Source: Candidatus Rokuibacteriota bacterium
GTDB taxonomy: Bacteria; Methylomirabilota; Methylomirabilia; Rokubacteriales; CSP1-6
Reading direction: 5' to 3'
Length of the DNA: 64,000 bases
NCBI GenBank assembly: GCA_003220495.1
Contig: QHSP01000016.1
Span: forward strand, 151,831 to 215,830
Positions 7,942 to 15,811 of the stretch are shown here, piece by piece (position 1 is the first letter of the stretch; each line of letters begins with the position of its first letter). The notes under the pieces were generated by a model, which searched no databases, was not told where the DNA came from, and saw nothing but the letters and a program-made list of their open reading frames with translations. The position numbers and the translations under genes were made by a program.

Positions 7942-8465
7942 TGGACAAGTGGAATCCCTGGAAGGTGACGGCGCTCGCCATGGCCCTCGTCATGGCGACG
8001 GCGTTGATCACAGGACTCGTCGTCGCAAATTGGTCGGGCTCGAACCGGGAGGTGGCTCAACCGACTTCGTCGCCGGCGAACGCCCGCCTGGGCCAGCAGC
8101 CGAGACCAGCCAGCGCGAAGCCCGCCACGTCCCAGATGCAGACCGCGCCGGTGGCACCGGCGGTGCCGACGCAAGAGGTCGTCGACGCGTGTAACCGATA
8201 CGCTTCGGCGCAGGTCGGCGAGTCGGACAAGACGACGGAAGTCGTCAAGGACGCCGCGATCGGTGCCGTGGTCGGCGCCGCTGTCGGCGCCGCGGGCGGC
8301 GCGATCGCCGGCGGCGGAAAAGGCGCGGGCAAGGGCGCGGCGATCGGCGGGGTCGTGGGGGCGGGCGGCGGGACGCTCTACGGCCTCAACGAGAACAAGA
8401 AGAACGACGAGAAGTACCGGGCCGCCTACTCGAGCTGCATGCACTCGCGCGGTTACAACGGATAG
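7941..8465 (+). CDS. Membrane-anchored glycine-zipper protein
   Basis: A 174-aa protein with a GGGAGG ribosome site seven bases before the ATG. A cytoplasmic start MDKWNPWK is followed by one transmembrane anchor, a Pro/Ala-rich linker, a region with Cys (VVDACNRYASAQV), then a glycine-zipper segment (repeats such as GAVVGAAVGAAGGAIAGG and GAAIGGVVGAGGGTLYG). It ends in a Cys-containing YRAAYSSCMHSRGY. The latter resembles the end of YMGG/glycine-zipper 2TM-type envelope proteins. The two Cys could form a disulfide in the periplasm. The exact role is unknown, but an envelope location is well supported. Confidence 0.7.
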   Translation: MDKWNPWKVTALAMALVMATALITGLVVANWSGSNREVAQPTSSPANARLGQQPRPASAKPATSQMQTAPVAPAVPTQEVVDACNRYASAQVGESDKTTEVVKDAAIGAVVGAAVGAAGGAIAGGGKGAGKGAAIGGVVGAGGGTLYGLNENKKNDEKYRAAYSSCMHSRGYNG

Positions 8466-8469
8466 CGAG

Positions 8470-8499
8470 TCGACCCTCGTCCGAGGCCATGGGTACACT
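8470..8499 (+). promoter_or_regulatory. Possible sigma-70 promoter of the 83-aa exported protein
   Basis: TCGACC (8470-8475), an 18-base spacer and TACACT (8494-8499), each matching the consensus at four of six positions. The AAGGAGGG ribosome site at 8507-8514 begins at the predicted transcript start. Confidence 0.35.
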
Positions 8500-8521
8500 G
8501 GACTGGAAGGAGGGCGTTGTG

Positions 8522-8773
8522 ATGAAGCTTCTTGCGTTCATTCTCGCGGCCGCAGTGGTCACGGGCTCGGCTCTGCCGGCGCGCGCGGCGGACGATACGA
8601 AGGTCAAGGCCGCAACGGACCGGGTCGAAGCCGGCGCCCGAAAGATCGGCGACGGAAAGCTCGGTCCGGGCTTCGAGGAAACGTTCAAGGGCGTCGGCAA
8701 CACGATCGTCGAAGGCGCGAAGTACAGCGGCCACGCGATCACGGACTTCTTCTCGAGGGTCTTCGGAAGCTAG
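8522..8773 (+). CDS. Small exported protein of unknown function (83 aa)
   Basis: ATG 8522 follows AAGGAGGG with seven-base spacing. A clear signal peptide of about 22 residues (cleavage after ALPARA) leaves a charged mature chain of about 60 residues, rich in Lys, Gly and Asp, with an amphipathic middle (VEAGARKIGDGKLGPGFEE) and a C-terminal aromatic helix ITDFFSRVFGS. It has no cysteines. I do not recognise the family. It ends tail-to-tail with namZ, the two stop codons overlapping. With the two preceding genes it forms a run of three small envelope proteins between nagZ and namZ. Confidence 0.65.
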   Translation: MKLLAFILAAAVVTGSALPARAADDTKVKAATDRVEAGARKIGDGKLGPGFEETFKGVGNTIVEGAKYSGHAITDFFSRVFGS

Positions 8774-9939
8774 TAGAGCAGGTACCGGGCACGCAGCCGC
8801 TTCCAGTGGTCGAGCCCGCGCTGCCACGCGCGCTCGATCGCCGGAAGCGGTGTCCCCCTCTCGATCGCCAGCCGGATCGCGTCAGTTCCGCACAGGATGT
8901 CGATCGGCATGCGCCGCTTCTCGAACTCGTAGGGCGGCCGGCGCCAGGCGAATTCGCGGGGCGCCAGCCGGCGCGCCACGGCGATCTCGGCCAGCCCGGT
9001 GAGGAACGGCTTGAAGCGGCGCGCGTCCGTCACGTGGATCTGAACGCCGTCACAGAGCCGCCCAGCCCACTTCTGGAACGTCGGCTGAAAGCGTGCGGGA
9101 CGGAAGCGTACGCCGGGTAACCGCAGGCGCTCGAGCGCCGCGGTGTAGCGGTGAGCGTCCAGATAAGGTGCGCCGATCCACTCGAACGGCCGGGTCGTTC
9201 CACGGCCCTCCGACAAGTTGGTTCCTTCGATCAGGCAGCCGCCGGGATAGACGCGGGCGGTGTCGAGCGTGGGCATGTTCGGCGAGGGCGGCACCCAGGG
9301 GAGCCCGGTGTCCTCCCAGAGCATCGCGCGCCGCCAGCCGCGCATCGGAACGACGGTGAGTCGGCAGCCGATGCCGTGCCGCTCGTTGAGGTAACCCGCG
9401 AGCTCACCGATGGTCATGCCGTGACGGATGGCCAGGGGGTAGAGGCCGACGAAGGATGCAAACGTCGGATCCGCCACGTTGCCCTCGACGAGCGCGCCGC
9501 CGAGCGGATTGGGCCGATCAAGGACGACGACACGAGCGCCGTTCCGCGCGCACGCGCGCATGGCGAGCGCCATGGTCCAGACGAACGTGTAGTAGCGGGA
9601 GCCGACGTCCTGCAGGTCCACGACGACCGTATCGATTCCGCGGAGCATCGCGGCGGTCGGCTCGCGCCGCGCGCCGTAGAGGCTCCATACGGGCAGGCCC
9701 GACACCGGGTCGCGCGTGCCGTCGATCCAGATGTGGTCCTGGGGCGCGCCCCACAGTCCGTGCTCCGGCGCTAGGAGCCGTCGGACCTTGACCGCCCGCA
9801 GATCGCCCACGAGCGTGACCGCGTGCTCGTAACGTGAGTCGATCGACGCTTGATGCGTGAGCAGCGCGAGGCGCTGGCCCCGGAGGAGGGCCGGCCGGCG
9901 ACGGACGAGCACCTCGAGGCCGGATTCGACGAGGGGCAC
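8770..9939 (-). CDS. namZ: NamZ/YbbC-type exo-beta-N-acetylmuramidase (DUF1343)
   Basis: The DUF1343 family includes Bacillus subtilis NamZ (YbbC), which releases MurNAc from the non-reducing end of peptidoglycan chains. The 389-aa protein shows family landmarks: LLAPEHGLWG, GLPVWSLYG, VVDLQDVGSRYYTFVWTM, DRPNPLGG, PSPNMPTLDTARVYPGGCL, EGTNLSEGRGTTRPFEWIG and the C-terminal helix ending near LDHWKRLRARYLLY. No strong signal peptide is visible from GTG 9939, so a cytoplasmic location or non-classical export is possible. Close to murQ, divergent with only 29 bases between them; a TACTAT box at 9952-9947 would give a nearly leaderless message. Confidence 0.9.
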   Translation of the reverse strand: MPLVESGLEVLVRRRPALLRGQRLALLTHQASIDSRYEHAVTLVGDLRAVKVRRLLAPEHGLWGAPQDHIWIDGTRDPVSGLPVWSLYGARREPTAAMLRGIDTVVVDLQDVGSRYYTFVWTMALAMRACARNGARVVVLDRPNPLGGALVEGNVADPTFASFVGLYPLAIRHGMTIGELAGYLNERHGIGCRLTVVPMRGWRRAMLWEDTGLPWVPPSPNMPTLDTARVYPGGCLIEGTNLSEGRGTTRPFEWIGAPYLDAHRYTAALERLRLPGVRFRPARFQPTFQKWAGRLCDGVQIHVTDARRFKPFLTGLAEIAVARRLAPREFAWRRPPYEFEKRRMPIDILCGTDAIRLAIERGTPLPAIERAWQRGLDHWKRLRARYLLY

Positions 9940-9968
9940 GGTTTCGATAGTAGTAGCATGCGGGCGGA

Positions 9969-10883
9969 ATGGCCTCGCGAATCCGCTATGCGCGCCTCGC
10001 CACCGAGCGCGCGAACCCGAAAAGCCGCGCGCTCGACCTCCTGCGCCCCCGCGAGATCGCCGCGCTGATGAATCGCGAGGACCGCCGCGCGGTGCGCGCG
10101 GTGGGGCGCGTGCGGGCCGAGATCGCGACGGCCGTGAACCTGATCGTCGCGGCGCTCCGCGCCGGCGGCCGTCTCTTCTTCGTGGGCGCCGGCACCAGCG
10201 GGCGCCTGGGCGTGCTCGAGGCCGCCGAGTGCCCGCCGACGTTCGGGACGCCGCGTCGGCTCGTGCAGGCGATCATGGCCGGTGGGCGCGGCGCCGTCTT
10301 CCGCTCGCGCGAAGGCGCTGAGGACGACGAGACCGCGGCCCGTCGCGCGGTGCGCGCGCGCGTCCGGCGGGGCGACATCGTCGTCGGTATCTCGGCCAGC
10401 GGCGTCACGCCGTTCGTGCGCACGGCGCTCGCCACCGCGCGGAGGCGCGGCGCGAGAACCGTCCTGATCAGCTGCAACGCGACGGGGCCTGGAAAGGCGT
10501 TCGCCAACGTTCGAATCATTCCGACGACGGGGCCCGAGGTGCTCGCCGGATCGACCCGGCTGAAAGCCGGCACGGCCACCAAGCTCGTCCTGAACACCTT
10601 GACGACCGCCGCCATGACGGGGCTCGGCCGAATTCACGGAAATCGGATGGTCGATCTTCAGCCGCGGTCGGCGAAGCTGCGGGAGCGAGCGTTGCGATTG
10701 ATCGCGGAGCTGGCCGGAGTCTCGAGAGGACGGGCGCTTGAGGCGTTCGAGGAGTCGGGACGTCGAGTGCGGGTTGCGATCGTGATCGCTCGGAACGGGT
10801 GGGATGCTGCCGAGGCGTCCCGCGCTCTGCGAGCCGCGGGCGGGTCGCTACGAGTCGTGCTTCAGAAGTTCCGGCGGAAGTAG
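9969..10883 (+). CDS. murQ: N-acetylmuramic acid 6-phosphate etherase
   Basis: MurQ splits the lactyl ether of MurNAc-6-phosphate, giving GlcNAc-6-phosphate and D-lactate. The SIS domain has LFFVGAGTSGRLGVLEAAEC (phosphosugar site), then the PPTFG loop, REGAEDDE and GDIVVGISASGVTPFV, with EVLAGSTRLKAGTATKLVLN typical of MurQ near residue 200. The length, 304 aa, is normal. ATG 9969 follows GGGCGGA. Product GlcNAc-6-phosphate would need NagA and NagB, which are not in this window. It is divergent from namZ, and together with the kinase and nagZ it completes a MurNAc salvage route. Confidence 0.95.
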   Translation: MASRIRYARLATERANPKSRALDLLRPREIAALMNREDRRAVRAVGRVRAEIATAVNLIVAALRAGGRLFFVGAGTSGRLGVLEAAECPPTFGTPRRLVQAIMAGGRGAVFRSREGAEDDETAARRAVRARVRRGDIVVGISASGVTPFVRTALATARRRGARTVLISCNATGPGKAFANVRIIPTTGPEVLAGSTRLKAGTATKLVLNTLTTAAMTGLGRIHGNRMVDLQPRSAKLRERALRLIAELAGVSRGRALEAFEESGRRVRVAIVIARNGWDAAEASRALRAAGGSLRVVLQKFRRK

Positions 10884-11023
10884 CGGGCGCGTACCCGAAC
10901 CGGCTCGAACTTGAGGGCGAAGAGCACCCAGCCGAACGGGAGGACGATCGCCGCGACGGTGAGCCAGAACTTGCTGCTCCTCCAGAACTCGCTTTCCTTC
11001 AGCAGGGTCCACGTTGTCTTCAT
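10862..11023 (-). CDS. Small single-span membrane protein (53 aa)
   Basis: A short minus-strand reading frame from ATG 11023 to TGA 10862. It encodes a polar start (MKTTWTLLKESEFWRSS), one hydrophobic helix (KFWLTVAAIVLPFGWVLFAL) and a basic C-terminus ending RARYFRRNF, giving an inside-positive tail. The composition is strongly protein-like and unlike the Arg/Ala-rich out-of-frame readings of this GC-rich DNA. The last 22 bases overlap the 3' end of murQ on the other strand. No clear ribosome site is seen; a possible -10 (TATACT, minus strand 11092-11087) lies about 64 bases upstream. The function is unknown. Confidence 0.5.
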   Translation of the reverse strand: MKTTWTLLKESEFWRSSKFWLTVAAIVLPFGWVLFALKFEPVRVRARYFRRNF

Positions 11024-11142
11024 GGCATTCGTTTAAGCACGGACGGTGCCATGAAATCGCGAGCCGTAAGTATGTGAAACTACGAAAGTATACAGACCTC
11101 TCCCGGGCAAGTCCTTAAAAAGCCGGTAAGTTTTGGACCGCC

Positions 11143-11166
11143 AGCCCGGTGGTTTTCTTCCGGGCT
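11143..11166 (-). terminator. Hairpin downstream of the IlvD/Edd gene
   Basis: AGCCCGG (11143-11149) pairs with CCGGGCT (11160-11166) around a 10-base loop, seven bases past the minus-strand dehydratase stop. No T-run follows, so termination activity is uncertain. The rest of 11024-11142 is unusually AT-rich for this window and holds no further recognisable gene. Confidence 0.35.
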
Positions 11167-11173
11167 CGCGGCT

Positions 11174-12907
11174 CTAGCTGTGCGAGGGGCCCGCGGTGTC
11201 CTCGAATCTGACGGCTGTGCGGCCTTTCAGATAGTCGAAATCGCACCCCTCGTTGGCCTGAAGCACGTGGTCGAGGAAGAGCCTGCCGTAGCCGCGGGTG
11301 AAATGGGGCGGCCGGGCCTTCCAGGCGGCCCGGCGGCGCGCCAGCTCTTCGTCGCCGACCTTGAGGGTGAGCCGGCGGCGCGGCACATCGAGCTCGATCT
11401 CGTCGCCGTCGCGCACGAGCGCCAGCGGGCCGCCGATGGCCGACTCCGGGGCCACGTGGAGCACGACGGTGCCGTACGACGTCCCGCTCATCCGGGCGTC
11501 GGAGATGCGCACCATGTCCGTCACGCCTCGCTTCAGCAGTCGCGCCGGGATCGGCGCCGCGCCCCACTCGGGCATCCCGGGCGCGCCCCGCGGGCCGACC
11601 TGCTTGAGCACGAGCACCGAGTTCTCGTCGATCGCGACGCTCTCGTCGTCGATCCGCTTGTGGAGATCCGCGTGATCCTCGAAGACGACGGCGCGACCGC
11701 GATGCGTCAGCAGGTGCGGCGAGGCGGCCGATTGCTTCAGCACCGCGCCGTCGGGACAGAGATTTCCGAACAGGATCACGGTGCCGCCCTCTCCGGCCAG
11801 CGGCATCGTGAGCGGGCGGATGACGTCCTCGTTGTAGCACTTCGCGTCGCTGACGTTGTCGGCGATCGATCGGCCGTTCACCGTGAGCGCGCCGCCGTGC
11901 AGGAGCGGCAGGAGCTGCTTGAGCACCGCCGGCAGGCCGCCCGCGTAGAAGAAGTCCTCCATCAGGTACTTTCCGGACGGTCGCAGGTTGACCAGGAACG
12001 GCGTGGTCTTCGACAGCTCGTCGAAGCGCTGGAGCGGTAGCGGGACCCCGACGCGCCCGGCGATCGCGACCAGGTGGATGATCGCGTTGGTCGAGCCGCC
12101 GATCGCCATGTCGGCGCGGATCGCGTTGTCGAAGGCCTGTGCCGTGAGGATCTGCGAGGGCCTGGGCCCGCCCGCGAGCGCCATCTCGACGGCGCGCCGC
12201 CCGGCCATCTCGGCCATTGCGAGCCGCCGGGAGTCGGATGCCGGGATCGCGGCGTTGCCGGGCAGGGTCATGCCCAGCGCCTCGACGACCGACGCCATCG
12301 TGGACGCGGTGCCCATCACCATGCAATGGCCGCTCGAGCGCGACATGCACGACTCCGCCTCGCAGAGCTCTTCGTCGGTGAGCCGCCCCGCGCGCCGCTC
12401 GGCCCAGAGACGCCAGGCGTCGGTGCCCGAGCCGAGCTCCTCGGCGCGCCACTTGCCGCTCAGCATCGGTCCGCCGGTGACCATGACGGCCGGGATATCA
12501 GCGGACGCGGCGCCCATCAGCATCGCCGGCGTCGTCTTGTCGCAGCCGGACAGGAGCACGGCGGCGTCGAGCGGATAGGCGCGCAAACATTCCTCGACGT
12601 CCATCGCCATCAAGTTGCGGAAGAGCATCGTCGTGGGCTTCATCAGCACTTCGCCCAGCGAGATGGTCGGGAACTCGACCGGAAAGCCGCCCGCGCTCCA
12701 CACCCCGCGCTTGACGGCGTCGGCGACCTGGCGCAGGTGGGCGTTGCAGTTCGTGAGCTCGGACCACGAGTTGGCGATCCCCACGACCGGGCGGCCGTCG
12801 AAGACGGCGTCGCTGAATCCTTCGGCCTTGAGCCAGGAGCGATGGACGAAGCCATCGAGGTCGTTGCGCCCGAACCAGTTGCGGCTTCTGAGCTGGTGTG
12901 CTGTCAT
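11174..12907 (-). CDS. IlvD/Edd-family dehydratase, sugar-acid type
   Basis: A 577-aa [Fe-S] dehydratase of the IlvD/Edd family. The start LRSRNWFGRNDLDGFVHRSW is typical of the L-arabonate/D-xylonate dehydratase branch rather than dihydroxyacid dehydratase (IlvD). Cluster cysteines are visible in ELTNCNAHLRQ, LLSGCDKTTPAM and SGHCMVMGTASTM; Mg-binding and catalytic region NEDVIRPL and the ARMSGTSYGTVVLHVAPE segment follow. It should remove water from an aldonic acid to give a 2-keto-3-deoxy acid in the cytoplasm. The GGAGGG ribosome site lies just before ATG 12907, with a perfect TATAAT upstream. The divergent SDR gene may belong to the same regulon. Confidence 0.88.
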   Translation of the reverse strand: MTAHQLRSRNWFGRNDLDGFVHRSWLKAEGFSDAVFDGRPVVGIANSWSELTNCNAHLRQVADAVKRGVWSAGGFPVEFPTISLGEVLMKPTTMLFRNLMAMDVEECLRAYPLDAAVLLSGCDKTTPAMLMGAASADIPAVMVTGGPMLSGKWRAEELGSGTDAWRLWAERRAGRLTDEELCEAESCMSRSSGHCMVMGTASTMASVVEALGMTLPGNAAIPASDSRRLAMAEMAGRRAVEMALAGGPRPSQILTAQAFDNAIRADMAIGGSTNAIIHLVAIAGRVGVPLPLQRFDELSKTTPFLVNLRPSGKYLMEDFFYAGGLPAVLKQLLPLLHGGALTVNGRSIADNVSDAKCYNEDVIRPLTMPLAGEGGTVILFGNLCPDGAVLKQSAASPHLLTHRGRAVVFEDHADLHKRIDDESVAIDENSVLVLKQVGPRGAPGMPEWGAAPIPARLLKRGVTDMVRISDARMSGTSYGTVVLHVAPESAIGGPLALVRDGDEIELDVPRRRLTLKVGDEELARRRAAWKARPPHFTRGYGRLFLDHVLQANEGCDFDYLKGRTAVRFEDTAGPSHS

Positions 12908-12926
12908 GGGTCCCTCCGGGGCACCG

Positions 12927-12932
12927 ATTATA
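12927..12932 (-). promoter_or_regulatory. Perfect -10 box for the IlvD/Edd gene
   Basis: TATAAT on the minus strand, 19 bases upstream of the start at 12907 with GGAGGG between. It lies in the 41-base divergent gap with the SDR gene. The overlapping plus-strand TTATAG/TATAGA could serve the other direction. Confidence 0.5.
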
Positions 12933-12948
12933 GATCGAGGGGGTCTCC

Positions 12949-13746
12949 ATGCGGCTCGCCGGTAAGGTCGCGGTCGTGACGGGCGGAGGTAGCGGGATCG
13001 GCCGTGGCATCGTGCTGGCGCTGGCGCGCGAGGGCGCCGACATCGCGATCCCCGACATCCAGGTGCTGAACGCGGAGAAGGTCGCCGGCGAGGTCAAGGG
13101 ACTCGGCCGCAAGGTCATCGCCATGAAGACCGACGTGACCAGCGCTGCCGACGTGAAGACGATGGTCGATCGCACGCGCGAGTCGTTCGGCAAGATCGAC
13201 ATTCTCGTCAACAATGCGGGTGCCGCCGGCCCTCCCGGGATGCCGTTCACGAACAACACCGAGGAGGACTGGGACCGCACGTTCGCCGTCAACACGAAGT
13301 CGGTCTTCCTCACGTGCAAGGCGATCACGCCGCATTTCATCGAGCGCAAGGCCGGTCGCATCGTGAACATCGCCTCGATCGCCGGCCCCATCTCGGCGCC
13401 GACGATGCCGCCCTACAGCGTGGCCAAGATGGGGGTGATCACGCTCACGCGCATCATCGCCAAGGAGCTGGCCCCCCACGGCGTGACCGTGAACGCGATC
13501 TGCCCGGGCGTCCTCTGGACCGACTTCTGGCAAAAGCTCGCCGCCCACCTGGCGGAGACGAACCCGGCCTTCAAGGGCATGACGGCGCGTCAGGTCTTCG
13601 ACAAGCGCGTGGCCGACATCACGCCGATGAAGCGCGAGCAGACCCCCGAGGACATCGGCTGGGCCGCCGTCTTCATCGCGTCCGACGAGGCGCGCAACAT
13701 CACCGGCCAGGCCCTGAACGTCGACGGCGGCGTCGTGATGCAATGA
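12949..13746 (+). CDS. SDR-family oxidoreductase
   Basis: Classical short-chain dehydrogenase of 265 aa. The cofactor loop is VVTGGGSGIGRGI near residue 9, DVTSAADV, NNAG (LVNNAGAAG), and the catalytic Ser-Tyr-Lys triad is in NIASIAGP and PYSVAKMG. The C-terminal GQALNVDGGVVM is typical. Asp in DIQVLN after the second strand suggests NAD rather than NADP. It probably oxidises a 3-hydroxyacyl-CoA or similar alcohol: the acyl-CoA dehydrogenase and enoyl-CoA hydratase follow on the same strand, making a beta-oxidation-like set. The substrate is not known. Confidence 0.9.
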   Translation: MRLAGKVAVVTGGGSGIGRGIVLALAREGADIAIPDIQVLNAEKVAGEVKGLGRKVIAMKTDVTSAADVKTMVDRTRESFGKIDILVNNAGAAGPPGMPFTNNTEEDWDRTFAVNTKSVFLTCKAITPHFIERKAGRIVNIASIAGPISAPTMPPYSVAKMGVITLTRIIAKELAPHGVTVNAICPGVLWTDFWQKLAAHLAETNPAFKGMTARQVFDKRVADITPMKREQTPEDIGWAAVFIASDEARNITGQALNVDGGVVMQ

Positions 13747-13776
13747 GCCGGCGCCGCGCGTGTACGCAGGGGAGTC

Positions 13777-13801
13777 GAGAGGGGGGCGGAGCCCCCTTCT
13801 C
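13777..13801 (+). repeat. Strong hairpin just before the acyl-CoA dehydrogenase start
   Basis: An 11-base stem (13777-13787 with 13791-13801, one G-U pair) and a three-base loop GGA. The ATG at 13805 comes three bases after the stem, and no separate ribosome-binding site is present. GGGGGGCGGAGCCCCC-type hairpins often recur in GC-rich genomes. Here it could end the SDR transcript, or hide or position the acyl-CoA dehydrogenase start. Confidence 0.6.
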
Positions 13802-13804
13802 CCA

Positions 13805-14983
13805 ATGAACTTCGACTTCACCGACCGGGAAGAAGCGTTTCGCAAGGAAGTCCGGGGCTGGCTCGAGGCCAACCTGCCCGACGATCTGCGTGGCCGCGCG
13901 TTTGCGGCCTCGCGCGCCGGTCGCGACGAGGTCCGCAAGCTCCGCGCCTGGCAGAAGCAGATGTGCGAGGCGGGCTACGTCGGGCTCGACTGGCCGCGCG
14001 AGTTCGGCGGCCGCGGCGCGACGATCGTCGAGATGGTCATCCTCTACCAGGAGATGGCGCGCGCGGAGTCACCGCAGCTCGTCAACCGCGGCGGCGTGTC
14101 GATGCTCGGCCCCACGCTCATGAAGCACGGCACCCCGGCCCAGCAGCAGCGTCATCTGGCGAAGATCCTCGCGGCCGACGAGCTCTGGTGCCAGGGATTC
14201 TCGGAGCCGAACGCGGGCTCCGATCTCGCGAACCTCCAGACGCGCGGCGTGCGCGACGACGATCACTTCGTCGTCAACGGCCAGAAGGTCTGGACCAGCA
14301 TGGCCCACGTCGCCGACTGGTGCTTCCTGCTGGTGCGCACCGACCCCGCCGCCGCCAAGCACAAGGGCATCAGCTTTCTGCTCGTCGACATGAAGACGCC
14401 GGGCATCACGGTGCGGCCGCTGCGCCAGATCACCGGCGAGGCCGAGTTCAACGAGGTCTTCTTCGACAACGTGAGAGTTCCGGTCGAAAACCTGGTAGGA
14501 AAGCTCCATGAAGGTTGGAGCGTCGCGATCACCACGCTGGCGTACGAGCGCGATATCCTGACCTTCATCCGGCACATCTCGCTGCGGAACGCGCTGCACC
14601 GTCTCGTGCGCCTCGTGCAGGAGGAGCGGAAGGGCGGCGATCCGATCCTCCGGCAGAAGCTGGCCGCCCTCTGGATCGGCGAGCAGGCGCTCCAGCTCAA
14701 TGGCTATCGGAGCCTCACGAAGATCCTGCGCGGCGGCGCGCCGGGGCCCGAGGGGTCGACCTCGAAGCTCTTCTGGAGCCAGCTCGATCAGGAGCTTGCG
14801 CACGTCGCGACCGAGGTCATCGGCCCGTACTCGCAGATCGCCCACGGCTCGACGTGGGCGCCCGACGACGGCCAGTGGGAGTTCTACGAGCTGCTGGCGC
14901 GAGGAAGCGGGATCCGCGCCGGGACCTCCGAGATTCTCCGCAACATCCTCGCCGAGCGCGTCCTCGGGCTGCCCAAGGACTAG
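13805..14983 (+). CDS. Acyl-CoA dehydrogenase
   Basis: FAD-dependent acyl-CoA dehydrogenase of 392 aa. The N-terminal helical domain starts MNFDFTDREEAFRKEVR, the middle beta-barrel has WCQGFSEPNAGSDLANLQT (flavin/substrate loop) and VVNGQKVWTS, and the C-terminal helical domain ends SGIRAGTSEILRNILAERVLGLPKD. It oxidises an acyl-CoA to the 2-enoyl-CoA, passing electrons to ETF. The branch that starts with LPRE/FGGRGAT-type motifs and TSEIL is common among aromatic or branched acyl-CoA dehydrogenases, so the exact chain is unknown. ATG 13805 is chosen by homology, directly after a hairpin. The enoyl-CoA hydratase is 39 bases downstream. Confidence 0.93.
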   Translation: MNFDFTDREEAFRKEVRGWLEANLPDDLRGRAFAASRAGRDEVRKLRAWQKQMCEAGYVGLDWPREFGGRGATIVEMVILYQEMARAESPQLVNRGGVSMLGPTLMKHGTPAQQQRHLAKILAADELWCQGFSEPNAGSDLANLQTRGVRDDDHFVVNGQKVWTSMAHVADWCFLLVRTDPAAAKHKGISFLLVDMKTPGITVRPLRQITGEAEFNEVFFDNVRVPVENLVGKLHEGWSVAITTLAYERDILTFIRHISLRNALHRLVRLVQEERKGGDPILRQKLAALWIGEQALQLNGYRSLTKILRGGAPGPEGSTSKLFWSQLDQELAHVATEVIGPYSQIAHGSTWAPDDGQWEFYELLARGSGIRAGTSEILRNILAERVLGLPKD

Positions 14984-15022
14984 CGCCAGCGCTTACCCGT
15001 AGATTTACGAGGAGCATGACCC

Positions 15023-15805
15023 ATGAGTGACCTGCTCTACGAGGTGAAGGACAAGATCGCGACGATCACCTTGAATCGGCCGGACAAGCTGAACGCGTTC
15101 ACCCGCGACATGATCGACGCGTGGGCGAAAGCGCTGAGCTCGGCGCAGGCCGACGAGAGCGTCAACGTCATCGTCGTCACCGGCTCCGGACGCGCGTTCT
15201 GCTCGGGCGGCGACGTCGGGCGCATGCGCGAGGGCGAGCCGACCGCGCTCGACGGCAAGAACAGCCTCTGGGAGGGCGTGCACCGCGTGCCGAAGACGCT
15301 CGAGACGGTGGACAAGCCGGTCATCGCGATGGTCAACGGTCTGGCGGTCGGCGCCGGCATGGGCATGTGCGTCATGTGCGACATGCGCGTGGCCGCCGAG
15401 TCGGCCCGCTTCTCGACGGGCTACGTCCGGGTGGGTCTCGTGCCGGGCGATGGCGACACGTATTTCCTGCCGCGTCTCGTGGGCGCCGCCAAAGCGCTCG
15501 AGCTCCTGTGGACCGCCGACTTCATCGAGGCGCCGGAAGCTCACCGGCTCGGCATCGTCCAGCGCGTCGTGCCGGATGCCCAGCTGAAGGAAGCCACCTA
15601 CGTGATGGCGCGCCAGATCGCCGACGGGCCCCAGATCCCGATCCGGATGATCAAGCGGCTCGTCTACCAGAGCCTCCGGCTGGATCTGCGAACGCACCTC
15701 GACCTCGTCTCGTCGCACATGTCGATCGTGCGGCAGACGGCGGACCACGCCGAGGGCGTGAAGGCGTTCAAGGAGAAGCGGCCCCCGCGGTTCGAGGGCC
15801 GCTGA
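15023..15805 (+). CDS. Enoyl-CoA hydratase/isomerase family protein
   Basis: Crotonase-fold enzyme, 260 aa, preceded by AGGAG. The oxyanion-hole segments are AFCSGGDVGRM and the VNGLAVGAGMGMCVMCDMR helix; PGDGDTYFLPRLVG follows where the catalytic Glu pair would normally sit. That stretch (GLVPGDGDTYFLPR) shows Asp rather than the usual Glu, so it may be a hydratase, isomerase or hydrolase variant. It is third in the SDR and acyl-CoA dehydrogenase run, and converges with the dppC-type gene with six bases between stops. Confidence 0.9.
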   Translation: MSDLLYEVKDKIATITLNRPDKLNAFTRDMIDAWAKALSSAQADESVNVIVVTGSGRAFCSGGDVGRMREGEPTALDGKNSLWEGVHRVPKTLETVDKPVIAMVNGLAVGAGMGMCVMCDMRVAAESARFSTGYVRVGLVPGDGDTYFLPRLVGAAKALELLWTADFIEAPEAHRLGIVQRVVPDAQLKEATYVMARQIADGPQIPIRMIKRLVYQSLRLDLRTHLDLVSSHMSIVRQTADHAEGVKAFKEKRPPRFEGR

Positions 15806-15811
15806 CGGGCC

